A DNA stretch of 9,151 bases, taken from contig UQFM01000071.1 of the NCBI GenBank assembly GCA_900540295.1, forward strand, positions 1 through 9,151, given 5' to 3'. Below are positions 1 to 6,496 of the stretch, in pieces (within the stretch, counting starts at the first letter, position 1; each line of letters starts with the position of its first letter). The notes beneath the pieces are model-generated. The model ran no database searches. It was not told the DNA's origin and saw only the letters and a program-made list of their open reading frames with translations. Source of the stretch: an uncultured Oscillospiraceae bacterium. Lineage in GTDB: Bacteria > Bacillota > Clostridia > Oscillospirales > Acutalibacteraceae. The translations under genes and the position numbers were made by a program.

Positions 1-33
1 TCTCGTGGGCTCGGAGATGTGTATAAGAGACAG
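1..33 (+). other. Residual Illumina Nextera (Tn5) adapter, not genomic
   Basis: These bases match the Nextera read-2 transposase adapter as I know it, lacking only its first G. Bases 15-33 are the 19-bp Tn5 mosaic end AGATGTGTATAAGAGACAG. It abuts the contig edge exactly as untrimmed library sequence would. It should be masked, and it is not evidence of a Tn5 insertion in the organism. Real sequence begins at about base 34, so the upstream part of the first gene's promoter is missing. Confidence 0.97.
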
Positions 34-46
34 GTATGGTATACTG

Positions 47-52
47 TATAAT
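47..52 (+). promoter_or_regulatory. Candidate -10 box of the alpha-glucosidase gene
   Basis: A perfect TATAAT lies 26 bases before the TTG start, in an AT-rich stretch. A -35 box with 17-bp spacing would fall at 24-29, inside the adapter, so it was lost at the contig edge and the promoter cannot be confirmed. The ribosome site AAGGGGTG follows at 64-71. No operator can be judged from the 45 genomic bases present. Confidence 0.5.
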
Positions 53-78
53 AATCATATTTTAAGGGGTGTGTTCTT

Positions 79-1749
79 TTGAAAAACGAATGGTATAAGG
101 AAGCCGTTATCTATCAAATCTGGCCGCGTTCGTTCAAGGACGGCAACGGCGACGGTATCGGCGACCTCAACGGCGTACTCGAAAAGCTGGACTACATCAA
201 ATCCTTAGGCGCAGACGCAATTTGGTTCTCCCCGCTGTATCCGTCTCCGAATGCGGATTACGGCTACGACATTGCCGATTACAAAAACATTTCCCCCGAT
301 TACGGTGATTTAGAGCTGTTCAAACAAGTTTTGGACGGCGCGCACGAGCGCGGTATGAAAGTTTTGATGGACTTAGTCGTCAACCACACGTCTGTTGACC
401 ACCAATGGTTCCAAGAGAGCTTAAAGGGCAAGGACAATCCGTACCACGACTACTACTTCTGGCGCAAAGGCAAGGGCAAGGACGGCAAAAAGCCGCCGAA
501 CAACTGGCTTTCGTGCTTTGAGGGCGGCGCATGGGAATACAACAAGGATTTGGACGAATATTATCTGCACGTCTTTGCCAAAGGCCAGCCCGACCTCAAT
601 ATGGATAACCCGAAGGTGCGCGACGAGGTCAAAAGCATTATGCGCTTTTGGCTCGATATGGGCGTAGACGGTTTCCGCGAGGACGTAATTACCTATATTT
701 CCAAAAAAGAGGGACTGCCCAACGGCTTCCCCCTGCCGATTGCGACGGGTGTGGAGCACTACAATAAAGGACCGCACTGTCACGAGTATTTAACCGAATT
801 CCGTCAGGACATTATGAAGGATTACGACTGCTTTATGGTCGGCGAATCCCCGATGACCAATTCCAGAGACGCGCTGAAATACACAGCGGGTGAGGATAAG
901 GTACTCGATATGATGATTGCCTTTGACCATATGCAGGCGGACTGTCTGATTACCGATACCATTGTCACGCCGTTCAGCCTGAAAAAACTGAAAAAGGCGT
1001 TTTCAAACTGGCAAAACGATTTGTACGGTCGGTCGTGGAACGCGCTGTATATTGAAAATCACGACCATCCGCGCGTCATCAGCCGCTACGGCAGTGAAAA
1101 GTTCTGGAAGGAAAGCGGCAAAATGCTCGCCACCATGTGCTATATGCAGTGCGGCACACCGTTTGTCTATCAGGGGCAGGAAATCGGCATGGTCAACAAT
1201 CACCTCTCCAGCGTGGACCAATTCAAGGACGTTGTTACCTTTAACAACGAGAAGTTGTTTAAAAAGCTCGGATTCTCCGACAGCGCCTATTTGAAGATTG
1301 CCAACCGCACCAGCCGAGAAAACGCACGCACCCCCGTGCAATGGGATTCGAGCGCCTACGGCGGGTTCTCCAAAACCGAACCGTGGTTCTCAGTGAATCC
1401 GAATTACACCGACGTCAACGTAAAACAGCAGGAAAAAGACAAGGATTCCATTTTAAATTACTACCGCAAGCTGTTTAAAGTGCGTAAAGAAAATAAAATC
1501 TTTATTTACGGCGATTACAGGGAGCATATGCACGAAAGCAAGGATTTTTATGTGTATGAGCGCAATTATGAGGGCAAAAAGGCACTGATTATCTGCTCTT
1601 TCGCAGACGAGACCAAAACCTTCCGCGTGCCCGCAGGCTTTGACTTAACCAAAGGCAAGCTGGTACTGCAAAATTACAAGGACGCCCCCGCAAGAGCCGA
1701 CATCTGCCCCCTGCGTCCGTATGAGGCAAGAGTGTATTTGTTTGAATAA
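79..1749 (+). CDS. GH13 alpha-glucosidase, oligo-1,6-glucosidase type
   Basis: A cytoplasmic glycoside hydrolase (no signal peptide) expected to release glucose from the non-reducing end of short alpha-glucosides such as isomaltose, isomaltotriose or panose. Its 556 residues match the usual length of the GH13_31 group. Visible motifs: a calcium-loop pattern at 21-29 (D21, N23, D25, I27, D29), DLVVNH at 98-103, QPDLN at 170-174, nucleophile D202 in GFREDV, acid/base E256 in VGES, and transition-state D329 in ENHDHPR. The residue after the nucleophile is Val203; in this family Val favours alpha-1,6 bonds and Ala favours alpha-1,4. The start is TTG: an in-frame stop lies at 52-54, no other start lies between, and AAGGGGTG sits 7 bases upstream. 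It converges on the symporter unit. Trehalose-6-phosphate hydrolase or dextran glucosidase are alternatives that sequence alone does not exclude. Confidence 0.93.
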   Translation: MKNEWYKEAVIYQIWPRSFKDGNGDGIGDLNGVLEKLDYIKSLGADAIWFSPLYPSPNADYGYDIADYKNISPDYGDLELFKQVLDGAHERGMKVLMDLVVNHTSVDHQWFQESLKGKDNPYHDYYFWRKGKGKDGKKPPNNWLSCFEGGAWEYNKDLDEYYLHVFAKGQPDLNMDNPKVRDEVKSIMRFWLDMGVDGFREDVITYISKKEGLPNGFPLPIATGVEHYNKGPHCHEYLTEFRQDIMKDYDCFMVGESPMTNSRDALKYTAGEDKVLDMMIAFDHMQADCLITDTIVTPFSLKKLKKAFSNWQNDLYGRSWNALYIENHDHPRVISRYGSEKFWKESGKMLATMCYMQCGTPFVYQGQEIGMVNNHLSSVDQFKDVVTFNNEKLFKKLGFSDSAYLKIANRTSRENARTPVQWDSSAYGGFSKTEPWFSVNPNYTDVNVKQQEKDKDSILNYYRKLFKVRKENKIFIYGDYREHMHESKDFYVYERNYEGKKALIICSFADETKTFRVPAGFDLTKGKLVLQNYKDAPARADICPLRPYEARVYLFE

Positions 1750-1804
1750 ATCACTTGTTACGATGTATTTATCTTGATTGCAACAGAATCTTGCAGAGCT
1801 TCAA

Positions 1805-1847
1805 AACCGCCCCGCCGCAAGTCGGATTGACTTACGGCGGGGCGGTT
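1805..1847. terminator. Shared bidirectional terminator hairpin
   Basis: Inverted repeat of 19 bp per arm (1805-1823 and 1829-1847) with a single C/A mismatch (1818/1834) and loop GGATT. It sits between two converging genes that stop at 1749 and 1871. On the minus strand the stem is followed directly by TTTT, a proper intrinsic terminator for the symporter/HEYGH unit. On the plus strand the T-run is poorer (TTCATCATTTT), so termination of the glucosidase transcript there is likely but less certain. Confidence 0.85.
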
Positions 1848-1870
1848 CATCATTTTAAACGGATACAGCT

Positions 1871-2371
1871 TTATACGCCGAGATCCAGCATCTGCATTTT
1901 CGAGAATTTCTGCCCCCATGCGTTTGCCCAAGATTCGCAATAGAGCTTATAGTAAGACACATTATTTTTCTTTCTGTAACCCTCAAAAAAATTGCACCAA
2001 ACTGCCGAGGGCAGGGCGATTACGAGATAGTAAAGCGGTCCTAACAGCAGACACTGCCAAGTGTGGCCGTACTCGTGAATACGGGTGTTGTAAGTCCACT
2101 TTTGGCTTTTATGGTTGTCTTTCATAAAGATAAACAGCCCTAAGGAAAGCCCGCCCGAATTCCACGGCAGATAAACAATACGCGCATAACCGAAATGCTG
2201 CCAGCGGCGGTGCAGAAGTTTCGTGCAAATCAAGAACGCAATGCCGCCGACCAAATTGACGGGCAGTCCCCAAGTCCACTGCACGAGATAGAACAGGAAA
2301 TCCTGCACGGCGGTTTTCGGCGTGCGTGCTTTTTTCAAAGGTTCTTTCTGCTTGATGTTTACTTCGGTCAT
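1871..2371 (-). CDS. Small membrane protein with HEYGH zinc motif
   Basis: A 166-residue protein that I cannot assign to a named family. It has a basic N-terminus, a hydrophobic segment at about 25-50, a second less hydrophobic stretch at 65-83, then H99-E100-Y101-G102-H103 followed at once by a hydrophobic run at 107-125. E146, in a CESWANAWG stretch, is a plausible third metal ligand, giving an HExxH...E arrangement as in gluzincins. That suggests a zinc-dependent membrane-associated peptidase or a relative; no substrate can be inferred. Site-2 proteases (M50) also have HExxH in a membrane context, but no clear second M50 motif is seen. The start ATG overlaps the symporter stop as ATGA, with AGGAGG about 10 bases upstream inside the symporter gene, so the two are co-transcribed and translationally coupled. 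A shared hairpin at 1805-1847 ends the unit. Confidence 0.8.
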   Translation of the reverse strand: MTEVNIKQKEPLKKARTPKTAVQDFLFYLVQWTWGLPVNLVGGIAFLICTKLLHRRWQHFGYARIVYLPWNSGGLSLGLFIFMKDNHKSQKWTYNTRIHEYGHTWQCLLLGPLYYLVIALPSAVWCNFFEGYRKKNNVSYYKLYCESWANAWGQKFSKMQMLDLGV

Positions 2372-4056
2372 TTTGTATGTGCCTCCTTTTGTTTTGCGGC
2401 TTCTTCCGCCGCTTTTTTAGCTTCTTCCAATTCCAGCAAAATCAGGTATTCGCCGTTTTCATTCTGCGCAAGCGTATGTGCTTCAACCGTATTGTTGCCT
2501 TTGCCGAGCCACGTATTTTCAAATCTCTGCCCAGAAATCAGTTCACAGCGTGCAATCTGCTCTGCGGTAAGGGTTACACTGCCGTATTTCTTTTTCGTCG
2601 CGACAGCGGCGCGAATCATGGTGTGGTCCTCGCCAGTCATTTGAAACTTTCGCAGCAGAAACAACGAAATCAGCGCCGCCGCAATCGGCACAACCGCTAC
2701 ACAGATTCGCACACCGAGCACCGCCTGCGACGACTGCGCAAACAACTCGCCTGTTGCTTTTTCATATTCCGTAACCGTGTCGCCCGTCACAAGCCCGAAG
2801 CCCTGCAGGGTAAAGCCGACCATTGCCGCCATCACGCCCGCAACGCTCTTTTTAATCAGCGTACTGAAGGTGGAAATCACGCCCTCGCGCCGTCTGCCTG
2901 TAATCAGTTCGTCCACATCGGTTAAATCGGGGAAAATGTTGGTGGAAACAAAACCCAGTCCCGACATGCCGAACGGATACAAAACCATACTCAGCAACAT
3001 CAAAACCGACCAAACCCATGCGCCTTTGCCGCCGCCGGCTTGCATAAACAGACCGATGGCGAGCCCGCCGACCATCAATGGGGTCACAATCGCACCGCAC
3101 CGTTTTTTGCCGTATTTCATCGTCAGCGCGTAATTCAGCGGAAATGCACTTGCTTCCGCCACCCCCGCCACGGCGTTAAACAGCGCGTATTTGCTGTATT
3201 GATTGGCAAGATATTTGACGTAATACACCTTGGAATTCAAATAGAAGCCCGTGGAAAACTGATACGCAAGACTCATAAAGAAGTACTGTCGAAAGGAGCG
3301 GTTTTTGAAAACCAGCACATATTCGCGCAAAATATATTTGAGGTCCAGCGGCTCTACACGCATATGCTCGGAGCTTGGTTCGCGTGTCGTTTTAAAGGTC
3401 ATAAATACCGCGGCGGAGAAAAATACCGCAAGCACAATGCCGATAACCGCAAACGGGGCTTTGGATTCAGACGAAAGGTTATCGCCCGACCCGAACAGAG
3501 AAAGCACCAAAACCGCAATACCGAACGCGGGCACCATACCCGCGGAATTGAACAGGTACCCCATAGAGTTGTATTGCGTACGCAGATTATAATCGGGCGC
3601 AAGCTCGGGAAGCATTGCCGTATGCGGTACGCCGATAACGGTATACGCCGTTTTATACAGCATATATATCAAAACGAAAAACAGCATTGCACCCGTCGGA
3701 TTTTCCCTGCCGTTCACAAGATAGCCGTTCCACAGCAATACATAGGACGCCAGCAGCAGCGGAATCCCCCACAAAAGATAGCGGCGGTGCTTACCGTATT
3801 TGGAGCGCGTGCGGTCGGTAATCAGCCCCATAACGGGGTCAGTCACCGCATCCCAAACGGTGGCAAGCATGACCACAATACCCGCCTGATTTAAGGACAG
3901 ATTGACAACATCCGTCAGAAAAATCGTGAAGTACATGCTGATAATGTACCCGGCCCCGCCCATAAAAATATTGGCGTAGCTGTAACGCATCATCGGCAAA
4001 ATCGCCGTTTTGAAGTCCCCCTTGACCCCAATGGCGCGTTTCAGTTTCTCCCCCAT
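2368..4056 (-). CDS. GPH-family (MelB-like) sugar:cation symporter
   Basis: An inner-membrane secondary transporter of the glycoside-pentoside-hexuronide:cation symporter family (MFS fold), expected to import a sugar with Na+ or H+. About twelve hydrophobic segments span residues 20-470. TDVVNLS at 48-54 and WDAVTDPVMG at 68-77 match the helix I-II region of MelB, so D49, D69 and D73 likely correspond to the MelB cation-site acids. A Lys-containing segment following GRRREG near the C-terminal half matches the MelB helix XI region. The position aligned with sugar-binding Asp19 of MelB appears to be Gly33, so the substrate is probably not melibiose. Length is 562 residues against roughly 450-500 for the family; the excess is a soluble tail from about 468 that ends in a Lys/Glu/Ala-rich helix. 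The ribosome site is AAGGAAG at 4064-4070. It is coupled to the HEYGH gene. The nearby alpha-glucosidase hints at an alpha-glucoside, but this is only proximity. Confidence 0.9.
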   Translation of the reverse strand: MGEKLKRAIGVKGDFKTAILPMMRYSYANIFMGGAGYIISMYFTIFLTDVVNLSLNQAGIVVMLATVWDAVTDPVMGLITDRTRSKYGKHRRYLLWGIPLLLASYVLLWNGYLVNGRENPTGAMLFFVLIYMLYKTAYTVIGVPHTAMLPELAPDYNLRTQYNSMGYLFNSAGMVPAFGIAVLVLSLFGSGDNLSSESKAPFAVIGIVLAVFFSAAVFMTFKTTREPSSEHMRVEPLDLKYILREYVLVFKNRSFRQYFFMSLAYQFSTGFYLNSKVYYVKYLANQYSKYALFNAVAGVAEASAFPLNYALTMKYGKKRCGAIVTPLMVGGLAIGLFMQAGGGKGAWVWSVLMLLSMVLYPFGMSGLGFVSTNIFPDLTDVDELITGRRREGVISTFSTLIKKSVAGVMAAMVGFTLQGFGLVTGDTVTEYEKATGELFAQSSQAVLGVRICVAVVPIAAALISLFLLRKFQMTGEDHTMIRAAVATKKKYGSVTLTAEQIARCELISGQRFENTWLGKGNNTVEAHTLAQNENGEYLILLELEEAKKAAEEAAKQKEAHTK

Positions 4057-4082
4057 AGTTCCGCTTCCTTTCGGTTGTATTT

Positions 4083-4107
4083 TTTGTCATTCTGAGCGCG
4101 TAGGGAC
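4083..4107 (+). repeat. Dispersed GTCATTCTGAGCG repeat, copy 1
   Basis: 25 bases identical to 7921-7945. The shared part contains GTCATTCTGAGCG and runs directly into the GTAGGG foot of a hairpin unit. A third copy of the 13-base core lies inverted at the contig end. It sits in the leader region of the symporter gene. Confidence 0.85.
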
Positions 4108-4123
4108 AGCCCTCGCGGCTGTC
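4100..4123 (+). repeat. REP-like hairpin unit A1
   Basis: GTAGGG foot followed by a palindromic core, ACAGCC-CTCGC-GGCTGT. The closing CCG seen in most other units is absent here. The core differs by one base, in the loop, from the unit at 7852-7877. It lies about 45 bases upstream of the symporter start, so it may be part of its leader RNA. Confidence 0.8.
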
Positions 4124-4151
4124 TATGTTGCCCACAGTGCGATATGAATTT

Positions 4152-4163
4152 GATTTGCAAATC
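4152..4163. repeat. Perfect 12-bp palindrome GATTTGCAAATC
   Basis: A perfect palindrome directly abutting the 72-bp pair at 4164. A similar 14-bp palindrome (GATTTTGCAAAATC) lies at 8028-8041, shortly after the second 72-bp pair. It could be an operator or part of the repeat complex; nothing visible decides. Confidence 0.5.
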
Positions 4164-4235
4164 GTAGGGGACGCTGACCTCAGCGTCCCGCGGATTTTTA
4201 TCAGACTTCGACGGGCGCGCAATGCACGCCCCTAC
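4164..4235. repeat. 72-bp head-to-head hairpin pair (REPIN-like), copy A
   Basis: Begins GTAGGG and ends CCCTAC. Left unit: core GACGCTGA-CC-TCAGCGTC (perfect 8+8 palindrome) then CCGCG. Right unit, read on the minus strand: GTAGGG, a GC-rich core with loop ATT, then CCG. A linker containing GACTTCG joins them. The element at 7938-8009 has exactly the same length and about 49 of 54 identical bases outside the left core, while the left core is replaced. The right stem closes through a T-G wobble on the minus strand but a C-A mismatch on the plus strand, so the strand that starts GTAG looks like the one that folds. Confidence 0.85.
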
Positions 4236-4257
4236 GGGTTGCGGAAATTTTGACAGT

Positions 4258-4279
4258 CGCAACGCGCAAGCGCCCCAAC
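4258..4279 (-). repeat. Degenerate REP-like unit A4
   Basis: On the minus strand: GTTGGG in place of GTAGGG, then GCGC-TT-GCGC. The foot has one change from the consensus and the closing CCG is absent. It lies between better-preserved units of the same array and looks like a decayed copy. Confidence 0.45.
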
Positions 4280-4297
4280 GGGTTTGTGCAGATTTTG

Positions 4298-4324
4298 CGG
4301 GCGGGCGTGGAAACCCGCCCCTAC
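4298..4324 (-). repeat. REP-like hairpin unit A5
   Basis: On the minus strand: GTAGGG, then core GCGGG-TTTCCACG-CCCGC, then CCG. The stem sequence differs from all its neighbours, but foot and end are the same. It is tandem, in the same orientation, with the unit at 4340-4364, 15 bases away. Confidence 0.8.
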
Positions 4325-4339
4325 TCGGTGCGTTACCGT

Positions 4340-4364
4340 CGGTTCTCTGTAGGAACCGCCCTAC
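4340..4364 (-). repeat. REP-like hairpin unit A6, overlapping the GNAT stop
   Basis: On the minus strand: GTAGGG, then CGGTTC-CTACAGA-GAACCG. The TAG of its GTAG foot (4363-4361) is the stop codon of the GNAT gene, so the unit begins exactly at the end of that reading frame. Together with the preceding units it fills the 304 bases between the GNAT stop and the symporter start; no other gene is seen in that gap. Confidence 0.8.
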
Positions 4365-4807
4365 AAATCCTTTTTCATTCTGTCTTCCGCGAAAAAAACA
4401 TACCCGTGCTTTCGGTAAAACGCCCTTGATTCAAACCATTCTTCGCCGTGTCCCAAATGCACATACACCGTTTTAATGTTTTGCCCCCGCATATGGGTTT
4501 CCGCACACTGCAAAAGCGCCGCACCGATTCCCTGCCGTTTCAAATTGTATTTCACAAACAGACGGTGCAGGTCCGCCTCGCACGGATTTGCACGCGGATT
4601 GTAGCCGACACTGCCGACCACTCTGTTTCTGTCATTCAGCGCCACCCAAAACATACCGCCGCGTGCCGTGTAATTTGTGTTTATATCCAATAAATCCTCG
4701 TTCAAACCGGGAATTCTGCCCAATGCGTTTTTCGCTTCCAACACCATAAAAATAAGGTCGTCGCGGTACTTCGGTTCAAACGGAAGAATGATTATCTTCC
4801 CGCTCAT
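4361..4807 (-). CDS. GNAT-family N-acetyltransferase
   Basis: A 148-residue cytosolic acetyltransferase of the GNAT fold, transferring acetyl from acetyl-CoA to an unknown amine. The acetyl-CoA pyrophosphate loop is KRQGIGAAL at 90-98, a close variant of the R/Q-x-x-G-x-G/A motif with Lys at the first position. The F130-Y131 pair in AFYRKHGY is the usual place of the catalytic Tyr at the end of the fold. Its ATG overlaps the yfbR stop as ATGA (4807-4804), and the bases before it hold only a weak ribosome site, so translation probably depends on coupling to yfbR. The stop TAG is contributed by the foot of a repeat hairpin at 4340-4364. The protein ends near where short GNATs normally end, so little or nothing seems lost. 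The substrate is not predictable from sequence. Confidence 0.88.
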   Translation of the reverse strand: MSGKIIILPFEPKYRDDLIFMVLEAKNALGRIPGLNEDLLDINTNYTARGGMFWVALNDRNRVVGSVGYNPRANPCEADLHRLFVKYNLKRQGIGAALLQCAETHMRGQNIKTVYVHLGHGEEWFESRAFYRKHGYVFFAEDRMKKDL

Positions 4808-5388
4808 TTCAGTTTATCCAGCGGCAGGCTGTACGCGGGCAAAAATTCTTCTATAAAAACTTCTGCTTCGGGACACTGCATTTTTTCAAGCGCCTTTTTC
4901 GTAGCGCGCTCCGCATCGGAAAACTCGCTGTTGCCCGCCTTGCGTTCTTCAATACATTTAATGTACGCCGACAGTTTATCCGCCGCTTTCACCAGCACGT
5001 GCAAATCCGCTTCGTCCGTTGCTTCTTCCGACAAAAGCGGTTCGTAATCCGCCCGCAGGTCGTCGGGCAGCATGGAAAGCAGACGCGCGCTTGCATACTG
5101 TTCCACTGCCGCAAACGCCGTGCGCATTTCTTTACTGTGATATTTTACAGGCGTCGGCATATCGCCCGTGATAATTTCGGGTACATCGTGGTATAACCCC
5201 AAAAGCGCCGCGCGGGAAACGTCATAGTTTTTTTGGAATCTTCGGTTCCCGATAACCGCAAGCGCGTGTGCCAGTGTCGCTACCTCATAGGAATGCTGGC
5301 TTAGGGTTTCGTAAGTTGTGTTGCGCATCAGTGCCCAGCGGTGAATATATTTAATGCGCGAGGCAAATGCGAAAAAATTGCTTTTCAT
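4804..5388 (-). CDS. yfbR: 5'-deoxynucleotidase YfbR (HD domain)
   Basis: An HD-domain phosphohydrolase that removes phosphate from deoxynucleoside 5'-monophosphates in the cytosol, using a divalent metal. It takes part in dNMP turnover and thymidylate salvage. The 194 residues align almost throughout with E. coli YfbR (199 residues): RWxLMRN at 17-23, H32 in LSQHS, the H67-D68 pair with E71 in YHDVPE, GDMPTPVKY at 75-83 and D137 in VKAADKLSAYIK. These correspond to the metal ligands, the Arg that reads the substrate and the acidic residue near the phosphate in the E. coli enzyme. The start ATG has GGAGCAG about 5 bases upstream. It leads a two-gene unit with the GNAT gene (ATGA overlap). No convincing promoter is seen in the 72 bases up to the lipoprotein gene, so some read-through past the hairpin there is possible. 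Confidence 0.93.
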   Translation of the reverse strand: MKSNFFAFASRIKYIHRWALMRNTTYETLSQHSYEVATLAHALAVIGNRRFQKNYDVSRAALLGLYHDVPEIITGDMPTPVKYHSKEMRTAFAAVEQYASARLLSMLPDDLRADYEPLLSEEATDEADLHVLVKAADKLSAYIKCIEERKAGNSEFSDAERATKKALEKMQCPEAEVFIEEFLPAYSLPLDKLK

Positions 5389-5412
5389 AAAAACTGCTCC
5401 AAAAATATGCTT

Positions 5413-5455
5413 TAAAATGCGAAGGTTCGCAGCGGAGCTCCGCGCGAACCTTTGC
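5413..5455 (-). terminator. Intrinsic terminator of the lipoprotein gene
   Basis: Stem AAGGTTCGC (5422-5430) pairs with GCGAACCTT (5444-5452), extended inwards by GCGG/CCGC around an AGCT tetraloop, with one bulged A at 5431. On the minus strand the stem is followed by GCATTTTAAA. It lies just after the lipoprotein stop at 5461 and separates that gene from yfbR. Confidence 0.75.
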
Positions 5456-5460
5456 GATAA

Positions 5461-6378
5461 TTATCTGTTATTATAGTTGGTCTCCCCGACGCTGTGCCAC
5501 AGGATGTAGAAATCGAAGCCCGATTTTCTGTATGTATCCATCTGCGTACGTGCATCGCCTTTGCGGAAGCCGGCGTTGATAAGCCCCTGCTCCATGGCGC
5601 TGTGCATGGTGCTGTCATACGTGCGGATGCGTGCATACATCACCATATCCGTCGGGGTAACATTCGCCATCTTAAAGCCCGTCAGCCACCAATGCTTCTG
5701 CCAGCCGCGGGTGAAAAATTTGTTGCCGCTGCGGTAATCCTGCGCCGTTAAATAACAGTCATAGGTCATGTACATTAAGTGGTCGTCGTCCGCGCAGAAA
5801 TACAACTCATCTGTCTGCCCCGGTTTTTTATTATACACGCCGATTTCCGCGCCGCCGAACGGACCGTACTGCCCTTTCCAAAACTGCAAGCGCCAATTCA
5901 AGCCCGCATAATTAAAATCGACCTTTGTCGTTAAGAACGTCATATTGCCCAAAGGCGCAACCGCATCATAATGCTTAATGTAGTTGCCCGAACGCTGCCA
6001 GCTGTCCAGCTCTGTATAGAACACGCCCTCTTTCGCGTCATAATTGTAGCCGAACGCATTGATTAAAGACGATACAAGCGATAACCCCACGCCGCTTTGG
6101 TTGGCGATTTGGTTCGCATTTCCGCTGTTCCCGCCGCCTGTACCGCCGTTGTTTTTTTGCGTTGACGGTGCGGCAGTCGGCGCAGCCGTTGAAGGTTCTG
6201 TTGTGGTTTCATCCGTTACAGGCTCTGTCGGCGCAGCCGTGGTTTCGGGTGCGGCTATTGAATTTGCCCCGCGGGTGATTTCATTATCTCCGTCGTCTTT
6301 TTTACAGGACGCAAACGAACACACAATCAGCATGACGGCAAGCATCGCGGCGATTGCTCTTTTTACCGTTGAATTCAT
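5461..6378 (-). CDS. Secreted lipoprotein, DUF4474-like
   Basis: A 305-residue predicted surface lipoprotein of unknown function. Residues 1-24 form a signal peptide (basic start, hydrophobic 8-22) ending in a lipobox, FASC, with lipidated Cys25. Residues 30-97 are a low-complexity spacer: Thr/Pro/Glu/Ala-rich, then Gly/Asn-rich. From about 98 to 300 there is a compact Trp/Tyr-rich domain with the stretches GYNYDAKEGVFYTELDSWQR and FWKGQYGPFGGAEIGVY, which I recognise from memory as resembling DUF4474, a domain common in Clostridia. No catalytic motif is evident. GGAGGT sits about 9 bases before the ATG. A good sigma-A promoter lies at 6450-6478 and a terminator at 5413-5455, so it is likely transcribed alone. 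ahcY is divergent upstream. Confidence 0.85.
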   Translation of the reverse strand: MNSTVKRAIAAMLAVMLIVCSFASCKKDDGDNEITRGANSIAAPETTAAPTEPVTDETTTEPSTAAPTAAPSTQKNNGGTGGGNSGNANQIANQSGVGLSLVSSLINAFGYNYDAKEGVFYTELDSWQRSGNYIKHYDAVAPLGNMTFLTTKVDFNYAGLNWRLQFWKGQYGPFGGAEIGVYNKKPGQTDELYFCADDDHLMYMTYDCYLTAQDYRSGNKFFTRGWQKHWWLTGFKMANVTPTDMVMYARIRTYDSTMHSAMEQGLINAGFRKGDARTQMDTYRKSGFDFYILWHSVGETNYNNR

Positions 6379-6449
6379 TGGATATTACCTCCGTCTTTCA
6401 TGCACCGTATCCAAAACAGATATGGTCACCTTACACAGTTTCTGCTCAA

Positions 6450-6478
6450 ATTATCGCACAAAATCTGCACAGTGTCAA
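6450..6478 (-). promoter_or_regulatory. Sigma-A promoter of the lipoprotein gene
   Basis: On the minus strand: TTGACA (6478-6473), a 17-bp spacer and GATAAT (6455-6450), that is 6/6 and 5/6 matches at ideal spacing. The leader to the ATG at 6378 would be roughly 65 bases. Confidence 0.75.
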
Positions 6479-6496
6479 TAGGCAAGTCTGTTGACA
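6473..6496. promoter_or_regulatory. Inverted repeat TGTCAA-N12-TTGACA between divergent genes
   Basis: Two exact -35 consensus hexamers face outwards 12 bp apart. The left arm serves the lipoprotein gene. The right arm (6491-6496) could be the -35 of ahcY, but at 16-18 bp spacing only CATTTT/ATTTTT-like sequence follows, so the ahcY -10 is unconvincing. The same repeat could equally be a dyad bound by a regulator acting on both genes. No SAH or SAM riboswitch was recognised between here and the ahcY start. Confidence 0.45.

Noticed and set aside
15..33. Tn5 mosaic end as a real transposon terminus
   Set aside because: It is continuous with the rest of the Nextera adapter and lies at the contig edge, so it is library residue.
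1755..1943. Short plus-strand reading frame after the glucosidase
   Set aside because: No ribosome site, it spans the terminator hairpin and runs antisense into the end of the HEYGH gene.
3040..3894. 284-codon plus-strand open frame opposite the symporter
   Set aside because: Antisense shadow: basic, compositionally odd protein with no domain, no ribosome site, fully inside a clear transporter gene.
4086..4364. CRISPR array or tandem repeat array
   Set aside because: Units vary in orientation and spacing, stems differ, and there are no equal-length unique spacers or cas genes.
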